A DNA stretch of 5,360 nt, taken from NCBI GenBank assembly GCA_945866165.1, contig CAMBGO010000162.1:1-5360 (forward strand), written 5' to 3'. This DNA comes from Chitinophaga pinensis (lineage in GTDB: Bacteria > Bacteroidota > Bacteroidia > Chitinophagales > Chitinophagaceae). The notes beneath the pieces are model-generated. The model searched no databases and was not told the origin of the DNA. It saw nothing but the letters and a program-made list of their open reading frames with translations. Shown piece after piece: positions 1-5,360 of the stretch. The position numbers and the translations under genes are program-made. Position 1 is the first letter of the stretch; the number at the start of each line of letters is the position of its first letter.

Positions 1-1973
1 ATGATGTAAGAATTCGTGTGATTGAAGTTTCAACAGGAAAAATAATTACTGCTGATGTTGGTGGTACAAATATTGAAAGAGGATCAATGGGATTGGCTTG
101 GTCTCCAGATTCAAAATGGTTGGCGTATGCAAAAACTGCACCTAATAATTTTAGACGAATAAATCTATGGTCGCTCGAATCAAAGAAAGTTCAAGCCATT
201 ACTGATCCGATGGCAGATGCCATACAACCTGCTTGGGATGGTGATGCACATCATCTTTATTTTTTGGCTAGTACCAATGCCGCACTTGCGTCCGGTTGGG
301 CCAATACAAGTTCAATATCGGCCAAGCCTGGATTTGGCGCTTATGTCATTGTATTGCGTAAATCAGATCCAACACCATTCCCTTTAAAGAGTGATGAAGA
401 GCCCGATTCCACTAAGCAAGTGAAAAAGAAAAAGGATTCCACCGATGATATGGTGAAAATAGATTTTGATGACATCGCCGTAAGAACATTGGCTTTGCCA
501 ATTAGTGGAAGTTCATTTGATCGAATGTTTGGTAGAATAAAAGGAGGCGTGTTTATAGGCGCTGGTCCTGTTCTGAATAAGTTTACCATTGAAGGAAAGA
601 AATTGGATGAGTTTGCAAAAGGTTATTCTGATGCGTATGTTTCTGCCAATGGAGAAAAGATATTATTGCAATCTGGTACTTCATACCGCGTTGTTTCTAC
701 TGCAAAGCCACCTTCACCTTCAGAAGGTAGTGTAGCTGTTAACTTGCGAATGGATTTGAACCGTACCCAAGAATGGAAACAAATTTTTGAAGATGCCTGG
801 CGTTATGAAAGGGACTATTTCTATGACCCCAATATGCATGGACGTGATTGGAATGAAGTATATGATCGCTACGCACCCCTGGTGCCTTTCATAAAACATA
901 GAAGCGATCTCACTTACATTCTTGATCAAATGAATGGTGAACTTTCTGTTGGTCATAGTTTTGTATTTGGTGGTGATTATCCTGCAGTAGATGAAAACCA
1001 AGTAGGATTGCTTGGTGCAGATTTGATAGTAAATGAAGGCAAGTGGAAGCTTAGTAGAATTTTTACAACTGAAAGTTGGAATCCAGGTTTGGTAGCTCCA
1101 TTGGCAACACCTGAATTGAAAGTGAAAGAAGGAGATTATATTCTTGCTATTGATGATGTTAAGTTGAATGAAAATGATGATCCTTATGCATTGCTTGATG
1201 GCAAGTCTAAAAAACAAACAGTTTTGCTCATCAATAATAAACCAAGTGAAGAAGGTGCATGGAAAATTACAGTATCGCCTATTGAAAGTGAATCAGGCCT
1301 TCGTCAAAGGGCATGGGTTGAAGACAATAGGAGAAAAGTAGATGCATTGTCTGGTGGGAAATTAGGATACGTTTGGGTTCCCAATACTGGCGGCCCTGGA
1401 TTTGTTTCTTTCAATCGGTATTATTTTGCTCAGCAGGATAAAGAAGGTGCAGTGATAGATGAACGATTTAATGGAGGTGGTCTATTAGATGATTACATGG
1501 TGGATTTAATGGTAAGGCGTTTGCGTGCATCACTTACCAATGAAGTGCCAGGTGGAACGGCATTTCGATTGCCTGCTGGTATTCTTGGTCCGAAAGCTTT
1601 GTTGATCAATGAAATGGCAGGCTCTGGAGGAGATTTCTTTCCGTGGGTATTTAGGCATCAAAAAGTAGGACCATTGATTGGAACCCGCACCTGGGGCGGA
1701 TTGGTAAAATCTTCTGTTCACTATGCAATGATAGATGGCGGTGCATTAACGGCTCCTGATAACGCAGTTTTTGATCCGGTTGAAAATAAATGGATAGCAG
1801 AGAATGAAGGAGTAGCACCTGATATTGAACAAAAGTTAGATGCAGTAAGTGTTTCACAGGGAAGGGATGTTCAACTTGAAAGAGCGGTGCAAGAGGTGTT
1901 GAAGTTGCTAGAAAAAGAACCCGTTAAGAAAATCACTTATCCTAAGTATTCTAAGCCTGCGATTAAGAAATAA
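1..1973 (+). CDS. Tricorn-like S41 family peptidase, C-terminal part (5' end outside window)
   Basis: The reading frame is open from the left edge (first full codon at 3) to a TAA at 1971-1973, so the GTG at 18 is probably internal. About 657 codons are visible; family members are usually about 1,050-1,100 residues, so roughly the first 400 are missing. Order seen: the end of a WD40/PD40-type beta-propeller (LAWSPDSKWLAYA and AWDGDAHHLYFL, about 90-285), a charged Lys/Asp/Glu linker (about 387-455), more propeller, a tricorn C1-like helical domain (about 770-980), a PDZ-like domain (about 985-1250) and the S41 catalytic core (about 1360-1910). Probable catalytic residues are His in VGHSF (codon 954), Ser in AGSGGD (codon 1623) and Glu in ENEGVAPD (1800 or 1806); NGGG near 1470 fits the oxyanion region. 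Known for the family: cleavage of oligopeptides downstream of larger proteases. The missing N-terminus hides any signal peptide, so location is not shown. A terminator follows 54 bases after the stop. The family call is firm; the substrate is unknown. Confidence 0.88.
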   Translation, partial: DVRIRVIEVSTGKIITADVGGTNIERGSMGLAWSPDSKWLAYAKTAPNNFRRINLWSLESKKVQAITDPMADAIQPAWDGDAHHLYFLASTNAALASGWANTSSISAKPGFGAYVIVLRKSDPTPFPLKSDEEPDSTKQVKKKKDSTDDMVKIDFDDIAVRTLALPISGSSFDRMFGRIKGGVFIGAGPVLNKFTIEGKKLDEFAKGYSDAYVSANGEKILLQSGTSYRVVSTAKPPSPSEGSVAVNLRMDLNRTQEWKQIFEDAWRYERDYFYDPNMHGRDWNEVYDRYAPLVPFIKHRSDLTYILDQMNGELSVGHSFVFGGDYPAVDENQVGLLGADLIVNEGKWKLSRIFTTESWNPGLVAPLATPELKVKEGDYILAIDDVKLNENDDPYALLDGKSKKQTVLLINNKPSEEGAWKITVSPIESESGLRQRAWVEDNRRKVDALSGGKLGYVWVPNTGGPGFVSFNRYYFAQQDKEGAVIDERFNGGGLLDDYMVDLMVRRLRASLTNEVPGGTAFRLPAGILGPKALLINEMAGSGGDFFPWVFRHQKVGPLIGTRTWGGLVKSSVHYAMIDGGALTAPDNAVFDPVENKWIAENEGVAPDIEQKLDAVSVSQGRDVQLERAVQEVLKLLEKEPVKKITYPKYSKPAIKK

Positions 1974-2027
1974 AAAATTTAAGAGTAATGATTTTATCTT
2001 TTTAAATTATTGCAATATAATTCGTAC

Positions 2028-2060
2028 GACTCCCCTCCTGACCAGGAGGGGAGTCTTTTT
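2028..2060 (+). terminator. Strong rho-independent terminator after the tricorn-like gene
   Basis: A perfect 13-base inverted repeat has arms GACTCCCCTCCTG (2028-2040) and CAGGAGGGGAGTC (2043-2055). The arms are only 2 bases apart, so the innermost pairs must open into a loop of about 4-6 bases, leaving a G+C-rich stem of about 11-12 pairs. TTTTT (2056-2060) follows at once. It begins 54 bases after the S41 stop codon. No T-run lies on the opposite side, so it should act on + strand transcripts only. Confidence 0.93.
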
Positions 2061-2114
2061 CTTGTATATTTAATTTTAAGTATTAAATATTGAATTCCAA
2101 CATCTATCACTTAT

Positions 2115-2146
2115 TCCCGACGATCTCGCCTCTCTCGATATCGGGA
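2115..2146. repeat. Short inverted repeat TCCCGA / TCGGGA in the intergenic gap
   Basis: TCCCGA (2115-2120) and TCGGGA (2141-2146) are perfect complements about 20 bases apart. The spacer is pyrimidine-rich and ends in the palindrome CGATATCG (2136-2143), which overlaps the right arm. The element directly abuts the terminator-like repeat at 2149-2177, so the two could form one compound element of about 65 bases. A regulatory role is possible but nothing here demonstrates it. Confidence 0.4.
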
Positions 2147-2148
2147 TG

Positions 2149-2177
2149 AGACACCTGTGAAGGAGGTGGAGTCTTTT
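2149..2177 (+). repeat. Imperfect second copy of the terminator 3' arm, in a weak terminator-like hairpin
   Basis: AGGAGGTGGAGTCTTTT (2161-2177) matches the terminator 3' arm and T-run AGGAGGGGAGTCTTTT (2044-2059) except for one inserted T. Here the 5' side is different: CACCT (2152-2156) can pair with AGGTG (2164-2168) across a 7-base loop, and AGA (2149-2151) with TCT (2172-2174) after a 3-base bulge, followed by the T-run. It may be a back-up or decayed terminator, or part of a dispersed intergenic repeat. The match is seen directly; the role is inferred. Confidence 0.5.
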
Positions 2178-2233
2178 AATATCTCTGTTTAAAATTGATC
2201 TGAAACAATCAATCTTTTTATCTTATTGGCATT

Positions 2234-2262
2234 TTTGGTAAATTCACTCCATCTTATATTTT
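2234..2262 (+). promoter_or_regulatory. Tentative Bacteroidota-type promoter for the M20-S45 pair
   Basis: TATATTTT (2255-2262) matches the Bacteroidota -7 consensus TAnnTTTG at all but the last base. TTTG at 2234-2237 could be the -33 element. The 17-base spacing is shorter than the usual 19-21, and in A+T-rich DNA such matches arise by chance. Placement is sensible: downstream of the terminator and about 47 bases before the GTG start of the M20 gene. Confidence 0.25.
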
Positions 2263-2308
2263 CTGTTTTAATAATTCAACTATCTTTTTCATCATAAAAT
2301 TTCATCAC

Positions 2309-3739
2309 GTGAAAAATCTATTATGCTCAATGTTGATTCTTATGATTTCAATGAAATCATTTGCGCAACAACAAATAACTGAAAATAAAAAACAATTGCT
2401 TTCAAGTATATCGAAGCATGAGAAAGCATTGATAAACATAAGTGATAGCATTTGGACGTATGCTGAAACCGCTTTTGGTGAACATCGTTCTTCAAAAATA
2501 CTTGCAGAATATGCTGAAAAAAATGGCTTTAAGGTTGAACGGGGTGTTGCACAAATGCCAACGGGATTCATTGCAAACTATGGCAGTGGGAAGCCTATCA
2601 TTGCTGTGTTGGGTGAGTTTGATGCCCTACCAGGCTTATCTCAAAAAGCAACACCAGACCGTGAGGTGCGAGTTGAAAATGCACCCGGTCATGGTTGTGG
2701 GCATAATTTATTTGGTGCAGGAAGTCTGGGCGCTGCCTTGGCAATTAAAGAATTGATGGAAAAAGGAAAGTTGAAAGGTACAGTGCGTTTTTATGGAACG
2801 CCTGCAGAAGAGAGTGGTGGTGGAAAAAGTTTCATGGCCAGGGCGGGACTATTCAATGATGTTGATATTAGTTTCGATTGGCATCCCGATGCAGATATTA
2901 AAGCTAACATGCAGAGTTCACAAGCAGAGAAAGATTTTATCATCAAGTTCAAAGGGAAAAGTTCACATGCTGCATCAGATCCATGGAATGGAAGAAGCGC
3001 CAGCGATGCAACTGAGCTTACTGCAGATGGTATCAATTATTTCAGGGAACATATCAAGCCTTCTGCCAGACTTCATTATGTGATTGACCAAGCTGGCAAT
3101 GTTCCTAATGTAGTTCCTGAAAAGGCATCCATCTGGTTGTGGATCAGGGATTCTAAATTGAAAGATGTAAACACCATGGAGACAAGGGTTCGCGACATTA
3201 TAAAAGGAGCTGCATTGATGGCCGGTGTTGATTATACAATTTCATTACAAGCAGGAAGCTATGAAGTGTTGGTGAATGAAACAGGCGCCAACGCCATGCA
3301 AAAAAACCTCGAGTTGATTGGCCCCATTAAATACACCAATGAAGAAATTGAATTCGCCAACAAGATCCAGAAAAATTATGGTGTAGAAGGACTAGGCATC
3401 AATGGTAACATAAACCCAATTGAAAAACAAAGACAAGATCCTGATGGTGGTTCAACAGATGTTGGTGACGTAAGCTGGTTGGTACCGGAAGTTGGATTGG
3501 TTGTAACAACTGCACCAGCCAAGTCACCATGGCACTCTTGGGTAGTTGTTGCATGTGGAGGCATGAGTATTGGCCATAAGGGGATGTTGTTTGCGGCTAA
3601 GGCCATGTCGTTTACCATGCTCGATATGTTTGAAAATGAAAAATTGCGCAATGAAGTCAAGGCTGAATTTTTGAAGAAAAAAGGAAATGAAGTTTATGTG
3701 CCTATGATTCCAGATGGTGCACCACCAGAAAAAAATTAA
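2309..3739 (+). CDS. Secreted M20-family amidohydrolase (AbgB / aminobenzoyl-glutamate hydrolase-like)
   Basis: Complete 476-residue zinc metallo-hydrolase, close to the length of E. coli AbgB (about 480). The GTG start is chosen because it gives a full signal peptide (MKNLLCSMLILMISMKSFA, cleavage near A19|Q20); starting at the in-frame ATG at 2330 would lose the basic N-region. Probable metal ligands by M20D comparison are Cys130 and His132 in GHGCGHN, Glu168 in GTPAEE with Glu167 as general base, His192 in DWHPD and His409 in PWHSW. His220 in SSHAA lies in the inserted dimerisation (lid) domain, about 205-325. GSTDVGDVSW (381-390) and GMSIGHKG (418-425) are AbgB-like signatures. The reaction should be hydrolysis of an amide between an acyl or aroyl group and an amino acid, or of a small dipeptide-like compound. 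E. coli AbgB is cytoplasmic and paired with AbgA, whereas this one is exported and no AbgA-like gene is in view. It is the first gene of a probable operon with the S45 acylase. The family is firm; the substrate is not. Confidence 0.9.
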   Translation: MKNLLCSMLILMISMKSFAQQQITENKKQLLSSISKHEKALINISDSIWTYAETAFGEHRSSKILAEYAEKNGFKVERGVAQMPTGFIANYGSGKPIIAVLGEFDALPGLSQKATPDREVRVENAPGHGCGHNLFGAGSLGAALAIKELMEKGKLKGTVRFYGTPAEESGGGKSFMARAGLFNDVDISFDWHPDADIKANMQSSQAEKDFIIKFKGKSSHAASDPWNGRSASDATELTADGINYFREHIKPSARLHYVIDQAGNVPNVVPEKASIWLWIRDSKLKDVNTMETRVRDIIKGAALMAGVDYTISLQAGSYEVLVNETGANAMQKNLELIGPIKYTNEEIEFANKIQKNYGVEGLGINGNINPIEKQRQDPDGGSTDVGDVSWLVPEVGLVVTTAPAKSPWHSWVVVACGGMSIGHKGMLFAAKAMSFTMLDMFENEKLRNEVKAEFLKKKGNEVYVPMIPDGAPPEKN

Positions 3740-3757
3740 ACGAAATAAAAATTGAAT

Positions 3758-5360
3758 ATGCTCAAGACATTTTTTCTTATTGTCTTTTCAATAGCGTTTG
3801 TATCATATACAACAGCGCAGATAGATCCAAGTAAAATTGATATTGTACGCGACAAATATGGTGTTCCTCATATTTATGGAAAAACAGATGCAGAGGCATC
3901 TTACGGATTGGCATGGGCGCATGCTGAAGATGATTTTGAAACTATTCAGCAAACATTGCTTGCTGGCAAAGCGATGTTGGCTTCATACAAAGGAAAGCAA
4001 GGCGCCACAATCGATTATATTATTCATTTGCTCCGAATACCTGAACTAGTTGAAGAAAAATATGACACTGATTTAAGTCCTGATTTTAAAAAATTAGTAG
4101 AAGGATATTGTGCTGGTATGAATGCTTATGCCAAGCAACATCCCGATGAAGTGTTGGTTAAAAAATCTTTTCCTGTTACACCAAAAGAACTAATACAGTG
4201 TACAATTTTACAATTGTCAATTTTGTCTGGTGCCGACAAGGCTTTGTCATCCATTTTCAATGGAACAGTTCCTTTAATTGAAAATTATAAAACTGCCGGC
4301 AGCAATGCTTTTGCATTCAATAGTGCTAAAACAACCGATGGTCAGGTTTATCTTGATATCAATGCCCATCAGCCTTTAGAAGGTCCCGTTGCATTTTATG
4401 AAGCGCATCTTAATAGCGACGAAGGCTTGAATATTTTAGGAGCAAATTTTCCTGGTGCACCATGTATTCTTCATGGGTGTAATGAAAATTTAGGCTGGGC
4501 ACATACTGTTAATGATCCTGATAAACTTGATGTTTACCAGCTGGAAATAAATCCTGAAAATAAAATGCAATACAAGTTTGATGGAGAGTGGCTTGAACTT
4601 GAAGAAAAAAAAGCTCCATTGAAAGTAAAGATCAAAGGGTTAATAATTCCGGTAAATAAAAAAACATATTGGAGTAAGTACGGACCTACAATTATTACAG
4701 ATAGGGGTACGTTTTCCATTCGCATGCCTTCATTAATGGATATCAGGGGAATGGAACAGTGGTATCGTTTTAACAAGGCAAAAAACTTCACTGAATTTAA
4801 ATCAGCATTGAACATGCTTGCCATACCAGGTTATAATATTGTTTATGCTGATCGGTATGACACTATTTTTTATGTGAGCAATGGAAGGATACCAGTCAGG
4901 GATCCGAAATTCAATTGGAAAACAACCCTTCCTGGTAATACTAGTACTACATTATGGAATGAGTTGCATCCTTTTTCAGATTTGCCGCAAGTGCTTCAAC
5001 CGAAGAGCGGATTTGTATACAATACCAATCATTCGCCTTTTCATTCAACTGAAGGTCCTGAAAATCCCATTATTAAATTTCCAGATATGGGCTATGAAAC
5101 ATTGGAAAATAACCGTAGCATGAGATTTGCAGAGTTGGTTGCTGCAAATGATAAAATATCTTACGAAGTTTTCAAAAAGATAAAATTTGACCGACAGTTT
5201 CCATCCAAGTTAGCCTTCCCCATTAATATCGATAGTATTTTTTTGTTAAAGGAAGAAGATCATCCTGAAATTGCAGATCTCATTTCAAACTTAAAAAATT
5301 GGGATCGAATTTCTAACGCAGAAAGTATTGGCGCTGGTACTTTTCTTAAACTATATCAAT
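3758..5360 (+). CDS. Penicillin/acyl-homoserine-lactone acylase family (S45) Ntn-hydrolase precursor, 3' end outside window
   Basis: An ATG at 3758 opens a frame without stops to the right edge: 534 complete codons of a family usually 700-800 long. A signal peptide (MLKTFFLIVFSIAFVSYTTA, cleavage near A20|Q21) is followed by the alpha-chain hallmark RDKYGVPHIY (31-40) and GLAWAHAEDDF (50-60). GSNAFAF gives the expected self-cleavage site Gly181|Ser182; Ser182 would become the N-terminal nucleophile of the beta chain. Counting Ser182 as beta-1, His lies at beta-23 (precursor 204) and Val at beta-70 (in GWAHTVND), the positions I recall for PvdQ Ser1, His23 and Val70. YNTNHSP supplies the probable catalytic Asn (beta-241 or -243; PvdQ uses Asn269). 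It should remove an acyl chain from an amide in the periplasm, with acyl-homoserine lactones, beta-lactams or N-acyl amino acids all possible. It starts 18 bases after the M20 stop with no terminator between; the leader is A-rich without a Shine-Dalgarno sequence. The family is firm; the substrate is unproven. Confidence 0.9.
   Translation, partial: MLKTFFLIVFSIAFVSYTTAQIDPSKIDIVRDKYGVPHIYGKTDAEASYGLAWAHAEDDFETIQQTLLAGKAMLASYKGKQGATIDYIIHLLRIPELVEEKYDTDLSPDFKKLVEGYCAGMNAYAKQHPDEVLVKKSFPVTPKELIQCTILQLSILSGADKALSSIFNGTVPLIENYKTAGSNAFAFNSAKTTDGQVYLDINAHQPLEGPVAFYEAHLNSDEGLNILGANFPGAPCILHGCNENLGWAHTVNDPDKLDVYQLEINPENKMQYKFDGEWLELEEKKAPLKVKIKGLIIPVNKKTYWSKYGPTIITDRGTFSIRMPSLMDIRGMEQWYRFNKAKNFTEFKSALNMLAIPGYNIVYADRYDTIFYVSNGRIPVRDPKFNWKTTLPGNTSTTLWNELHPFSDLPQVLQPKSGFVYNTNHSPFHSTEGPENPIIKFPDMGYETLENNRSMRFAELVAANDKISYEVFKKIKFDRQFPSKLAFPINIDSIFLLKEEDHPEIADLISNLKNWDRISNAESIGAGTFLKLYQ

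Noticed and set aside
18..20. GTG at 18 as the start of the S41 peptidase gene
   Set aside because: The frame stays open through to the left edge, and the protein would begin in the middle of a propeller blade, far shorter than the family. The true start is upstream of the window.
720..1217. Open frame of 165 codons on the minus strand
   Set aside because: It lies wholly inside the conserved C1 and PDZ-like parts of the S41 gene, and its product is a low-complexity, Ile/Phe-rich sequence with no recognisable domain.
2022..2029. Palindrome TCGTACGA just before the terminator as a possible operator
   Set aside because: It is only 8 bases long, lies downstream of a gene and overlaps the terminator stem; nothing supports a regulator binding there.
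2160..2168. AAGGAGGTG, which looks like a perfect Shine-Dalgarno sequence
   Set aside because: It lies about 140 bases before the nearest gene start and no credible small reading frame follows it. It is better explained as part of the hairpin/terminator-like repeat.
2305..2571. Minus-strand open frame over the M20 start
   Set aside because: It is antisense to the signal peptide and N-terminal domain of a well-supported gene, with no domain of its own.
3837..4049. Short plus-strand open frame inside the acylase region
   Set aside because: It is out of frame with the S45 acylase, whose conserved motifs (RDKYGVPHIY, GLAWAHAEDDF) lie in the other frame across the same bases.

Overview
The window looks like chromosomal DNA of a Bacteroidota member. 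A Chitinophagales/Sphingobacteriia-type relative is possible, but I cannot fix the genus. The reasons are an A+T-rich base composition judged by eye, A-rich leaders without a Shine-Dalgarno sequence, signal peptides ending in A|Q, and three protein families common in that phylum. All three genes lie on the + strand and all encode hydrolases of peptide or amide bonds. At least two of them carry signal peptides.

Layout: positions 1-1973 hold the C-terminal part (about 657 codons) of a tricorn-like S41 peptidase, with its start outside the window. A strong rho-independent terminator follows at 2028-2060. The rest of the 335-base gap to 2308 is non-coding. It holds an imperfect second copy of the terminator's 3' arm inside a weaker hairpin (2149-2177), a short inverted repeat (2115-2146) and a tentative promoter. 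A complete secreted M20-family amidohydrolase (AbgB-like) occupies 2309-3739. After only 18 bases, a secreted S45 penicillin/acyl-homoserine-lactone acylase-type Ntn-hydrolase precursor starts at 3758 and runs open to the right edge (534 complete codons, 3' end missing).

The terminator separates the tricorn-like gene from the M20-S45 pair, which is very probably co-transcribed. My inference is that the pair deacylates or hydrolyses N-acyl amino compounds (N-acyl amino acids, aminoacyl conjugates or possibly acyl-homoserine lactones) in the periplasm or outside the cell. The tricorn-like enzyme would belong to general peptide turnover. No RNA gene, CRISPR array, insertion sequence or phage feature was seen. 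No wholly new system is evident; the most interesting points are the acylase's catalytic spacing, its pairing with the M20 enzyme, and the repeated terminator-like element.
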